Assembly (NCBI GenBank): GCA_017469925.1
Contig: JAFUFK010000012.1
Span: 62,001-126,000 of the forward strand
DNA length: 64,000 nt
Direction: 5' to 3'
From: Bacteroidaceae bacterium
Lineage (GTDB): Bacteria; Bacteroidota; Bacteroidia; Bacteroidales; Bacteroidaceae
This document shows positions 1 to 6,944 of this stretch, one piece after another. A program made the translations under genes and the position numbers. How positions within the stretch are numbered: the stretch's first letter is position 1; each line of letters starts with the position of its first letter. The notes below the pieces were generated by a model. It was given only the letters and a program-made list of their open reading frames with translations, made no database searches and was not told the origin of the DNA.

Positions 1-830
1 AAGTCTCCATAGAATGCATCTCTATCGAACCATATATCAAAGTCGAACTTCCCCTCTTCTTTCTTTCCTTTATTTGATGTTCCCACGTAACACATTAAGT
101 GAGTGATATTATTTTCAATGGTGAAAGCATTAAAACGATACTCCAAAAACCACCCAGCCCATTCTGCTTGCTGCCATTGCCCCCAGTTGTTATCGTGCAT
201 TTCCTTTATTTTATCAACGGAATAAATCCATTGGCCAAAAACAAATTCCTCGTTAAACTTGCGGAATAAATCGTATAGTTCATCATTACCATTATTACGA
301 CCGAGCAAATAGTTACTGAACTGGTTGCAACGCACAGCATATATGTGATTACCGAACATGTCTTCCTTGTGGAAGACCCCCTTTTTCATGGCTTGATAGA
401 TATCGTTGATATAGATATGTGCCGACGAGTTGTGTACCTTCTTTTTCAAGTAAGTATCCTTGATGAAGTCCACGAATACAACGGCTCCCTCATAATGATA
501 TATGCCGATGAATCGCACGTCGTAGTTGAGTCCTTGCCGTGCAATTTCAAGACAAAAGTCCTTAAACCAGCCTGGCAGTTGCACTCTCTTTTTGAAGATG
601 GGGTGTTGCCCGTTTCCGCCCAGATATGATACGGCGCGGTTTAGTAAAATAATTTGTTTCCCTTCGGCTCTATAGACAAAGACGCGTTTTCCCAGTATTG
701 TTTCTACGGAACAATGTTCAGTTCCAAGGAACTCCTTCATCTTCTCTTGTTGTTGCTTCTGGCTCAGTGTCTGGTCGGGCCTGACTTCCAAACTTAGGTC
801 TGGCCGTATCTGTTCGCTGTTTAGATTCAT
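1..830 (-). CDS. Probable type II restriction endonuclease, C-terminus cut by window edge
   Basis: An open frame of 276 codons runs leftward from an ATG at 830 and is still open at base 1. The N-terminal 200 residues match nothing I recognise. Near the end are features typical of PD-(D/E)XK type II restriction enzymes: a Gln/Trp-rich segment with acidic residues (AEWAGWFLEYRF, about residues 222-233), then the strand FDFDIWF (262-268) and YGD at 274-276, where the window stops. In this fold the last motif would be the D-x-K. The assignment is by motif pattern only and the D-x-K lysine is not in view. A TATTTTTG promoter box lies just upstream. No methyltransferase is visible; it would have to lie to the left. 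The region is more A+T-rich than the rest, as is common for transferred restriction genes. Confidence 0.55.
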   Translation of the reverse strand, partial: MNLNSEQIRPDLSLEVRPDQTLSQKQQQEKMKEFLGTEHCSVETILGKRVFVYRAEGKQIILLNRAVSYLGGNGQHPIFKKRVQLPGWFKDFCLEIARQGLNYDVRFIGIYHYEGAVVFVDFIKDTYLKKKVHNSSAHIYINDIYQAMKKGVFHKEDMFGNHIYAVRCNQFSNYLLGRNNGNDELYDLFRKFNEEFVFGQWIYSVDKIKEMHDNNWGQWQQAEWAGWFLEYRFNAFTIENNITHLMCYVGTSNKGKKEEGKFDFDIWFDRDAFYGD

Positions 831-850
831 AGGATTTACATTTAGCCATG

Positions 851-858
851 CAAAAATA
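851..858 (-). promoter_or_regulatory. -7 box for the restriction-like gene
   Basis: The minus strand reads TATTTTTG, an exact TAnnTTTG Bacteroidetes -7 element, 20 bases before the ATG at 830. No clear -33 TTTG is seen at 19-21 bp. Confidence 0.5.
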
Positions 859-958
859 CATAAAAACATTGGGAGTATAAAAAGAATCTTCAATTAAATT
901 TGCCTCATTATATAAAATAGTAGTTATCATTGCGCCCCCCTGTCCTTGCCCCACCATC

Positions 959-978
959 CCCCGTGTGGCGGGGCTTTT
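959..978 (+). terminator. Terminator-like hairpin
   Basis: CCCCG (959-963), loop TGTGG, CGGGG (969-973), then CTTTT. It points rightward although no rightward gene precedes it. Confidence 0.4.
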
Positions 979-1017
979 CGTTCAATAAATTTTATTAAAA
1001 AACGGGCTGTTTTCACA

Positions 1018-1033
1018 TTCGTTATATAACGAA
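1018..1033. repeat. 16-bp perfect palindrome
   Basis: TTCGTTATATAACGAA reads identically on both strands. It lies alone in the gene-free stretch and could be a protein-binding site; no function can be assigned. Confidence 0.6.
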
Positions 1034-1197
1034 GATTAAACAACATTAAGGTATCTTAAAAGGTTTGGCGGCGTGGAGATAACTCGCCAACCTTGCCACC
1101 GTGGGACGCGAAAATAGTATCGTTGAACCAAAGAGATTACGACCACGAAACAGCAACCTGCCAATCATGACGATCCACCATACAGAGGGTGCCGATT

Positions 1198-1280
1198 CAA
1201 CATAGGTATGTTGAGGGGTGCAAAATACCTATTTTGAAGCCGCAACATACCTATTTTGAGACCGCAAAATACCTATTTTG
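1198..1280. repeat. Array of four palindromes, 22-23 bp period
   Basis: Four 16-bp palindromes with a 2-bp centre begin at 1198, 1221, 1243 and 1265. The first reads CAACATAGGTATGTTG; the second and fourth read CAAAATACCTATTTTG; the third has one change (CAACATA). Spacings are 23, 22 and 22 bp. The array lies between the arms of a 10-bp inverted repeat (GAGGGTGCCG at 1185-1194, CGGCACCCTC at 1284-1293). Confidence 0.85.
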
Positions 1281-1334
1281 CAACGGCACCCTCGGGACAT
1301 CACGGAGTGAGCCCCGTGGGTGACAAGTGAAGGA

Positions 1335-1363
1335 GGAGCGTACCAGTCGGTGCGCTCCTTTTT
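1335..1363 (+). terminator. Strong intrinsic terminator
   Basis: GGAGCGTACC (1335-1344), loop AGTC, GGTGCGCTCC (1349-1358), then TTTTT. The stem is 10 bp with one G-T pair. It follows the palindrome array; there is no protein gene for it to end. Confidence 0.75.
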
Positions 1364-1386
1364 CGTGCAAAAAGTCGCCCCTCGGG
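1358..1386. repeat. 29-bp direct repeat, copy 1
   Basis: Begins CTTTTTCGTGCAAAAAGTCG and ends CCCCTCGGG. It is identical to 2914-2942, so the two copies bracket the ATPase gene. Both copies begin at the T-run of a terminator hairpin. Confidence 0.85.
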
Positions 1387-1528
1387 GACTTATAGAACGT
1401 CGGAATTTGCTACTGCTATGCAGCAGATTTCGAATAACGGTTGAAGGAATAACGGTCGAAATTGTTAATTATAATGAACAAAATATAATTTCTTTTTGAT
1501 TTTGTTTAGTATAATCAACATAATTTAT

Positions 1529-1536
1529 TAATTTTG
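1529..1536 (+). promoter_or_regulatory. -7 box for the ATPase gene
   Basis: TAATTTTG matches TAnnTTTG exactly, 27 bases before the ATG at 1564. A TTTG at 1501-1504 is 24 bp upstream, wider than the usual 19-21 bp. Confidence 0.5.
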
Positions 1537-1563
1537 TCGTCGAAACGGAAATAAGGAAAGAAT

Positions 1564-2769
1564 ATGGAACTGATATCAAGACCTCGTTACTATTCCAGAG
1601 TAGAGAAGTTTCTCGGCAAGGGCATCCTGATTGTTCTGACTGGCCAGCGTCGAGTTGGCAAGAGTTATGTCATGAAAGAGATTGTCCAAAGGAAGCAACA
1701 GCAGGAGGATGCTTGTGTCATCTATATCGACAAAGAGAAGACCGACTTCGACTTTATTCAGAATTACAAGGAACTGGTGGCATTCGTGGATGAACACAGG
1801 GAAGTTGGTAAACATACGTATATCCTGATTGATGAGGTTCAGGAGATAGAAGAGTTTGAACGTGGTCTTAGGAACTACTACGACCGTCCGGACGTAGATA
1901 TCGTCGTGACCGGTAGCAATTCTGACACGCTTTCTAGCGACTTGGCGACGCTGCTTTCGGGCCGCTATGTGGAGATATTTATTCAGGGGCTCAGTTATGA
2001 GGAGTTCCTTATTTTCCATAATCTGGAAGACAACGATGATGCTCTGCTGAAGTATATCAATTACGGTGGTCTGCCAGGTCTGCGGCCTATGGGCCTGGAC
2101 GATTCGGAAGTCGTCCGTCAGTATCTTCAGGGTGTCTATAACACCATACTCGTGAAGGATATCGTACGGCGCAAGAAGGTGCGGAATGTACCTTTCCTGG
2201 AGAATCTAATCAGATATGTTGGCGACAATATCGGTAAGCCGCTTTCGGCCACGAATATCCAGAACTATATGACCTCCAACAAAAATGAGGTGTCCAAGAA
2301 TCTTGTCCTGAAGTACCTGAAAGCCACCGTTGAGGCTTTCCTTGCACACAATGTCACTCGCTACAACCTGCATGGGAAGAAACTTCTGGAGAACAACGAC
2401 AAATACTACTTCGGCGATGTGGGTTTGCGAAATTTCATCGTAGGAGGCCGGCGTGCCAATGATATCGAGAAGATAGTAGAGAATCTGGTCTTTCAGCATC
2501 TTCTCCGACAGGGCTACAAGGTTACCGTAGGTCAGATGTATGCGACAGAGATAGACTTTGTGGCTACGAAGGGCGATAACACCATCTATGTGCAGGCATC
2601 CTATCTCATCAGCGAAGAGGCCACCTTCCAACGAGAGTTCGGCAATTTGCAGAAGATAAACGACAACTATCCGAAATACGTTGTCTCCATGACTCCCTTC
2701 ATGGATGCCAGTAAGTACGAGGGCATCATTCACATACCCTTGAGAGAGTTTCTGAAGAACGAACTATAG
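1564..2769 (+). CDS. AAA+ ATPase with DUF4143 C-terminal domain
   Basis: A 401-residue protein of the AAA_14/DUF4143 family, common and often multicopy in Bacteroidetes. The Walker A motif GQRRVGKS is at residues 27-34 and the Walker B YILIDEVQ at about 85-92; VVTGSNS just after it is the sensor-like strand. The C-terminal half (about 205-390) has the DUF4143 pattern, with a nuclease-like hydrophobic core (TEIDFVAT). The cellular role of this family is not established; members are often seen near mobile or defence genes. Start chosen at the ATG after AAGGAAAGAAT and downstream of a -7 box. The gene stands alone between two terminators and 29-bp direct repeats, suggesting a separately gained unit. 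Confidence 0.85.
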   Translation: MELISRPRYYSRVEKFLGKGILIVLTGQRRVGKSYVMKEIVQRKQQQEDACVIYIDKEKTDFDFIQNYKELVAFVDEHREVGKHTYILIDEVQEIEEFERGLRNYYDRPDVDIVVTGSNSDTLSSDLATLLSGRYVEIFIQGLSYEEFLIFHNLEDNDDALLKYINYGGLPGLRPMGLDDSEVVRQYLQGVYNTILVKDIVRRKKVRNVPFLENLIRYVGDNIGKPLSATNIQNYMTSNKNEVSKNLVLKYLKATVEAFLAHNVTRYNLHGKKLLENNDKYYFGDVGLRNFIVGGRRANDIEKIVENLVFQHLLRQGYKVTVGQMYATEIDFVATKGDNTIYVQASYLISEEATFQREFGNLQKINDNYPKYVVSMTPFMDASKYEGIIHIPLREFLKNEL

Positions 2770-2805
2770 CCTCGGTACTCTTTATGACATGGGCGTCAAA
2801 GCCGG

Positions 2806-2843
2806 AAGATTACTAATCTAGCAGGCGTAAGATTACTAATCTT
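2806..2843. repeat. Two palindromes, 23-bp period
   Basis: AAGATTACTAATCT at 2806-2819 recurs at 2829-2842. The core is an inverted repeat AGATTA/TAATCT around a single C; in the second copy it extends to AAGATTACTAATCTT. Located between the ATPase stop and its terminator. Confidence 0.7.
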
Positions 2844-2894
2844 CGCGGCTGGCATTGCTCATGTGGATTATTCCCGGCCCCAATAAATTTTTGT

Positions 2895-2919
2895 AGCGTG
2901 TAAGCACGCTCTTCTTTTT
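2895..2919 (+). terminator. Terminator of the ATPase gene
   Basis: AGCGTG (2895-2900), loop TAAG, CACGCT (2905-2910), then CTTCTTTTT. Confidence 0.65.
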
Positions 2920-2942
2920 CGTGCAAAAAGTCGCCCCTCGGG
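2914..2942. repeat. 29-bp direct repeat, copy 2
   Basis: Identical to 1358-1386, again starting at the T-run of a terminator. Confidence 0.85.
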
Positions 2943-3028
2943 CGTCAGGTTTCGGCTCTGCGCGTATATATAATAGTAGAGACATTGTCGGGAAGACGAA
3001 ACGTGAGAACCTTAAAAATACAAGTATC

Positions 3029-3892
3029 ATGAACAGAAGAATCATTACCCTCATCCTCGCCCTCGCCGTGTGCGGTGGGGCAAGTGCCCAGCAGAAGCAG
3101 GGTAGCGGCGGTTGTCCCGACCCGTACTATCGGGGCACGCTGGACAGAAAGGTCATCGACCGCGCCAACGTCCGCGTGCTCTACGCCTGGAACGCCGAGA
3201 ACATCAAGGACATGAACACGTATCTCGACCTCGGCCAGTTGCAGGTGGGCAAGATGTGTACGAAGTATTGCAGCCTGTTTGCGGAGCGGGCCGACGACAC
3301 TTTTGCCCAATGGGAAAAGACGCATCCGGATGCGGGTGCCTACAAGAAGGACCTCGGCATGAGGGGGCGCATGAGCGGCACGTGGAGCGAATACCAGTGG
3401 TCGGCCCTCTTCGTCCGGGGCGATACGCTGACGGAGTGGGCTACGATGCCCTACCGCATCTTTCATCACTACCGCTACAGCGAGCCGTACCCCACGATGC
3501 AGTGGACGCTGCACAACGAAACGGCCACCATCTGTGAGCACCGTTGCCAGAAGGCCACCACACATTGGCGAGGTCGCGACTTCGTGGCATGGTTCACGAC
3601 GGACATCCCCGTTCGTCGCGGGCCGTGGAAGTTTGGCGGACTGCCTGGGCTTATCTTGAAAGTCTATGACACCGACCGCCTCTATACCTTCGAGGCCGTG
3701 GGCATAGAGAAGGGCGACTTCCCCATCTACCAGTATCCCAAGAAGGACTACAGCCTGACGACGCGCAAAAAGGTGTGGAAACTGCAAGGCGACCTCAACC
3801 GGAATTTTCAAAAAACCGTCGGCATGGTCAATTCCGACACAGGCGCATTAATCTCGAAGCCCAAGCCCTATGAACAGTTGGAAAAAGAATGA
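3029..3892 (+). CDS. GLPGLI family exported protein, paralogue 1
   Basis: A 287-residue exported protein of the GLPGLI family, whose function is unknown. A Sec signal peptide fills residues 1-20 (IITLILALAVCGGASA), so I take the ATG at 3029 rather than in-frame starts further upstream. The family block lies at 180-214: WRGRDFVAWF, DIPVRRGPW, then GGLPGLILKVYD. The upstream part shares with its neighbours a region built on YAWNAENI, TYLDLGQLQVGK and KYCSLF. It heads a row of four paralogues; DNA for its signal peptide is nearly identical to that of paralogue 2. GLPGLI genes often occur beside TonB-dependent receptors, and a receptor fragment lies at 61.7 kb, too far away to infer a link. No clear promoter box was found. 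Confidence 0.88.
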   Translation: MNRRIITLILALAVCGGASAQQKQGSGGCPDPYYRGTLDRKVIDRANVRVLYAWNAENIKDMNTYLDLGQLQVGKMCTKYCSLFAERADDTFAQWEKTHPDAGAYKKDLGMRGRMSGTWSEYQWSALFVRGDTLTEWATMPYRIFHHYRYSEPYPTMQWTLHNETATICEHRCQKATTHWRGRDFVAWFTTDIPVRRGPWKFGGLPGLILKVYDTDRLYTFEAVGIEKGDFPIYQYPKKDYSLTTRKKVWKLQGDLNRNFQKTVGMVNSDTGALISKPKPYEQLEKE

Positions 3893-3918
3893 CAGAAGAA
3901 AGAAATAGCAGGGCTGTG

Positions 3919-4815
3919 TCAGAGCGTCCAGAGCGGTTCCTCTTGCCAGTTGGCAGGGAAACCCATTGCCGTCACCTTCACATCAGGGTAACGGCGAAGC
4001 AATGTCCTGAAATCGTGGACGAAGGTGTTCTGTGGTTCTATGCGATTCAACCAGTAGGCTATGCAGCAGAGTTGGGGATAGAGGCGGTCGATGGGAAACG
4101 CAGAATCCTGAATCCATGGGAATGGCAAGTGATGAGGCAGACGCAGATGGATGGCAAAGTGGATGTTCCACAATCTGGCATGGTGGGCACAAATGTTGCG
4201 AATGATGGTCAGATTCTCCAGCCAGTTGCGCATGAACTCATGTTGTGGGATGCCCAAACTTCGAGCCACCTGCTTTTTTATACTGTTGTCTTTGAAATTA
4301 CTATACATGCGCGACAAGGTGCCGATTGTGGTCAGTTCTATCGTCTTCCATGCAGGCGGCATGTCGGGAGTGTCGTAACGTCGGAAGTGTTCCTTGATGA
4401 AATCGTCCTGTGTTCGGCCAAGGGCCTTGCGCAAACTTTTCATGTGTTTCTGGTATATATCCGCGCTGCCAAACAGTTCGGCTTGCATAAACCAGAATGC
4501 TCCGTATTTCATCGAGAAGTGTTGAATCATCTGTGTGCGTACAGCCACCTCAATGGTCTGGATGGCACGAAAGAGCAACGCCTTCAAGTCGTTATCAAAT
4601 CGATAGAGAGACAATGCCGTGGTGAAGTGACTCCCCTCCCGGAAGTCGTGTCGACTGCTGTCTGCCTCCATCAGACGCCAGTAGGCTGCCAACCGAAAGT
4701 AACTGATTCGTTGCAAGACACCTATGGCCTCTTTCTCATCATCAAAAATAAGCCCTCGCTTCTTCAGAATCTCTATCTGTTCGGCAAGGGTGATGGGTTG
4801 CTTGGTGTATTCCAT
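3919..4815 (-). CDS. Abi family protein (AbiD/AbiF-like, Abi_2)
   Basis: A 298-residue protein of the Abi_2 family, known from abortive phage infection systems. It has the typical N-terminal LAEQIEILKKRGLIF helix, the ISYFRLAAYW segment at 37-46, and the HEPN-like RNxCAHHARLWN motif at 206-217, in which R206 and H211 form the RxxxxH pair expected of HEPN ribonucleases. The likely role is RNA cleavage causing growth arrest on infection; that is inferred from the family. It sits convergent to GLPGLI paralogue 1 (26 bp apart) and divergent from paralogue 2, with its own perfect promoter, so it looks like a later insertion into the paralogue row. No partner gene is evident. Confidence 0.85.
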   Translation of the reverse strand: MEYTKQPITLAEQIEILKKRGLIFDDEKEAIGVLQRISYFRLAAYWRLMEADSSRHDFREGSHFTTALSLYRFDNDLKALLFRAIQTIEVAVRTQMIQHFSMKYGAFWFMQAELFGSADIYQKHMKSLRKALGRTQDDFIKEHFRRYDTPDMPPAWKTIELTTIGTLSRMYSNFKDNSIKKQVARSLGIPQHEFMRNWLENLTIIRNICAHHARLWNIHFAIHLRLPHHLPFPWIQDSAFPIDRLYPQLCCIAYWLNRIEPQNTFVHDFRTLLRRYPDVKVTAMGFPANWQEEPLWTL

Positions 4816-4888
4816 AGACCTGTATATAAAAAACCGTCCCGCCCTGGTACGCTGGTCTTCGGGAAGCGTGGCGGGAACTCTCCGAGGG

Positions 4889-4920
4889 CAAAGGTACGAC
4901 TTTTAGTTGTTTCTGCCAAA
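4889..4920 (-). promoter_or_regulatory. Promoter of the abi gene
   Basis: On the minus strand TTTG (4917-4920), 20 bp, then TACCTTTG (4889-4896): a perfect Bacteroidetes promoter, about 75 bp from the ATG at 4815. Confidence 0.8.
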
Positions 4921-4981
4921 TAAAATCGAAAGAAAATCGCATATTCCACATAATATTATCTATTTCCTTAAGCATAGCATC

Positions 4982-5863
4982 ATGAAGAAAAGAATCATTA
5001 CCCTCATCCTCGCCCTCGCCGTGTGTGGTGGGGCAAGTGCACAACAGAAACAGAGCGGAGCGTCGGCACCGGGGCGACACAATACCGTGACGCGACGCAA
5101 AGTCATCGACACGGCGAACTTACGCATCCTGTATGCGTGGAACGCGACGGACATCACACAAGACAGTACGTATCTGGATTGTGGCCAGTTACTCATCGGG
5201 AAACGATGCGACAAGTATTGCAGTTGGTTCGTGGAACAGGCCGATAACGAGCGCGTGAAGTGGGCGAAGGCGAATCCACATGCAGGAAGCGTGCCAAACG
5301 GCACGTGGTGGATGCGCGGACGCAAGCCCGACATCTGGAGCGAGTATCAATACACGGACCTGTTCTTCCGACGGGACACGCTGAACGAATGGGCAGGTAT
5401 GCCACTCGGACAGGAGTGGCCGTTGCGCTACACGGAGAAGATGACGCCCATCCAGTGGTCCCTGCACAACGAGAGCAAGACCATCCTTGGCCACAAGTGC
5501 CAGCGGGCGACCTGCCGTTGGCGTGGGCGTAATTACGAAGCGTGGTTCGCACCTGATATCCCCATACGTCGCGGCCCTTGGAAGTTCGGTGGACTGCCCG
5601 GACTTATCCTAAAGATTTACGACAAGGACCACCTCTACACATTCGAGGCGGTGGCCATAGAAAAGGGCACGTTCCCCATCTACCAGTACCCGGCGGACGA
5701 GTTCAAGAAGTCCACGCGATTGCATACGTGGAAACTGCAAGTGGCCTACAATCGCAATTACTTACGTGTCTCCGGCCGACGCAAGTACGACCCGAATGCG
5801 CCGGGGGGCATGGGCGAGCCTCTGTCAGCGCCTCACGATTACGAACCGATGGAACTGGAATAA
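4982..5863 (+). CDS. GLPGLI family exported protein, paralogue 2
   Basis: A 293-residue homologue of the protein at 3029, with the same signal peptide (ALAVCGGASA then QQKQ) and the same block WRGRNYEAWFAPDIPIRRG, followed by GGLPGLILKIYD near residues 205-216. The start is the ATG before the signal peptide. The first 60 bases of coding sequence differ from paralogue 1 at only a few positions, while the rest has diverged more, pointing to duplication or local gene conversion. The protein should act in the periplasm or outer membrane. The genes are separated here by the abi insertion, so cotranscription with paralogue 1 is unlikely. Confidence 0.88.
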   Translation: MKKRIITLILALAVCGGASAQQKQSGASAPGRHNTVTRRKVIDTANLRILYAWNATDITQDSTYLDCGQLLIGKRCDKYCSWFVEQADNERVKWAKANPHAGSVPNGTWWMRGRKPDIWSEYQYTDLFFRRDTLNEWAGMPLGQEWPLRYTEKMTPIQWSLHNESKTILGHKCQRATCRWRGRNYEAWFAPDIPIRRGPWKFGGLPGLILKIYDKDHLYTFEAVAIEKGTFPIYQYPADEFKKSTRLHTWKLQVAYNRNYLRVSGRRKYDPNAPGGMGEPLSAPHDYEPMELE

Positions 5864-6020
5864 CACACAAATAGGCAGATAAATAAATTCTTGAATAATT
5901 CGTGGTAAATTCATGGTAATTTATGTTTAGAATAAAAACACGAATTGCCACAAATTAAACACGAATTACTCATAAATATCTATGAGTATTGATGTTAATG
6001 AACTTAAATAGTTTCGTGTT
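5864..6020. other. A+T-rich spacer with short repeats
   Basis: The 157-bp gap between paralogues 2 and 3 contains the imperfect direct repeat TTCGTGGTAA / TTCATGGTAA, several copies of the CACGAATT core and its complement, and a hairpin ACTCATA-aatatc-TATGAGT (5968-5987). No promoter box matches consensus. Confidence 0.45.
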
Positions 6021-6911
6021 ATGAGAAAACACATTTCCGTTCTCCTCATCCTTGCCCTATCCGTTGGGGCATGGGGACAACAGAAGCAGGCGAGCATCCT
6101 CATAATGAGCCGCAAGAACCTGGGGAAGGCGACGGTGGTGGACACCAGCGACGTGCGCATCTACTACGCCCTGAACGCTGACACGTTGAGCAACCAGGAC
6201 ACGTACGTGGATCTGCGAGTGCTGGAAGTGGGGCGCCGGGTGACGAAGTGCAGCAGTGAGTTCGTGCGCGAAGGCGAGGCCCGTCAGAAGGAGATACTGA
6301 AGACGTGGAAAGCGAAGGGGATACATGCCGACGGCGTCCCCCGCGCCTGCCCGATTCATGGCAAGCGGAGCGACTACTGGAACGAAATCCAGTACACCGA
6401 CATTTACATCGAAGGGCAGACCGCCACGGAGTACCACACGATGCCCCACGGCCTCCAGAGCGAGAATGGGTATGTGGTCAGTCAGTATCCGGCACAGGAG
6501 TGGACGCTTGCCGACGAAGCCACAACTATTCTTGGCCACAAGTGCCAAAAGGCTACGTGCCATTGGCGCGGTCGCGACTTCGTGGCGTGGTTCGCACCCG
6601 ACATTCCCATCCGTCGAGGCCCGTGGCTCTTTGGCGGATTGCCCGGACTCATCCTGAAGGTCTATGACAAGAACCGCCTCTACACCTTCGAGGCCGTCAG
6701 CATCAAGCGCGGACGGGAACCCATCACGCGCTTCTCCTATGATGCTTACCGTAAGGGCAACCGCAACCACTATCTCCGCCTGAACCGCGGCCTGAACGAG
6801 GAATACATGAACTTTATGGGGCGCCGTGGCGGCATGAAGCAGAATGCCCTCGGCGAATGGGTGCCCATGTCCGGCCCCAAGATTCCGTACGAGCCGCTGG
6901 AGTTGGAATGA
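6021..6911 (+). CDS. GLPGLI family exported protein, paralogue 3
   Basis: A 296-residue member of the same family. The signal peptide is residues 1-19 (KHISVLLILALSVGAWG, then QQKQ). The conserved block WRGRDFVAWFAPDIPIRRG precedes GGLPGLILKVYD; the usual Trp-Lys before FGG is Trp-Leu here. The N-terminal mature region (about 24-50) differs from the other copies, and the tail is basic (RKGNRNHYLRLNRG). The function is unknown. It is followed 33 bp later by paralogue 4 and the two are probably cotranscribed. Confidence 0.88.
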   Translation: MRKHISVLLILALSVGAWGQQKQASILIMSRKNLGKATVVDTSDVRIYYALNADTLSNQDTYVDLRVLEVGRRVTKCSSEFVREGEARQKEILKTWKAKGIHADGVPRACPIHGKRSDYWNEIQYTDIYIEGQTATEYHTMPHGLQSENGYVVSQYPAQEWTLADEATTILGHKCQKATCHWRGRDFVAWFAPDIPIRRGPWLFGGLPGLILKVYDKNRLYTFEAVSIKRGREPITRFSYDAYRKGNRNHYLRLNRGLNEEYMNFMGRRGGMKQNALGEWVPMSGPKIPYEPLELE

Positions 6912-6944
6912 AGGATAGTTGAAAGTTGAAAATTGAAAGGAGTC

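Larger units (their letters stand above)
831..1563. other. Gene-free stretch with repeats and hairpins
   Basis: About 730 bases without a convincing gene. It holds the promoter of the leftward gene, a terminator-like hairpin (959-978), a 16-bp perfect palindrome (1018-1033), a hairpin with arms 1060-1070 and 1085-1094, an array of palindromes (1198-1280) enclosed by a 10-bp inverted repeat, a strong rightward terminator (1335-1363) and the promoter of the ATPase gene. A transcribed RNA between 1034 and 1363 is possible, but no promoter box supports it. Confidence 0.6.

Noticed and set aside
718..957. Small leftward open frame
   Set aside because: It overlaps the longer restriction-like gene in another frame and begins upstream of the promoter box; no domain features.
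1060..1094. tRNA-like gene
   Set aside because: A single hairpin with a bulge; no T-arm, D-arm or acceptor stem can be drawn.
1198..1280. Possible CRISPR array
   Set aside because: Only four palindromic units with 6-bp gaps; no spacers of 25-40 bp and no cas genes.
3889..4923. Long open frame opposite the abi gene
   Set aside because: The Abi-family motifs and perfect promoter are on the minus strand; this frame has no recognisable protein features.
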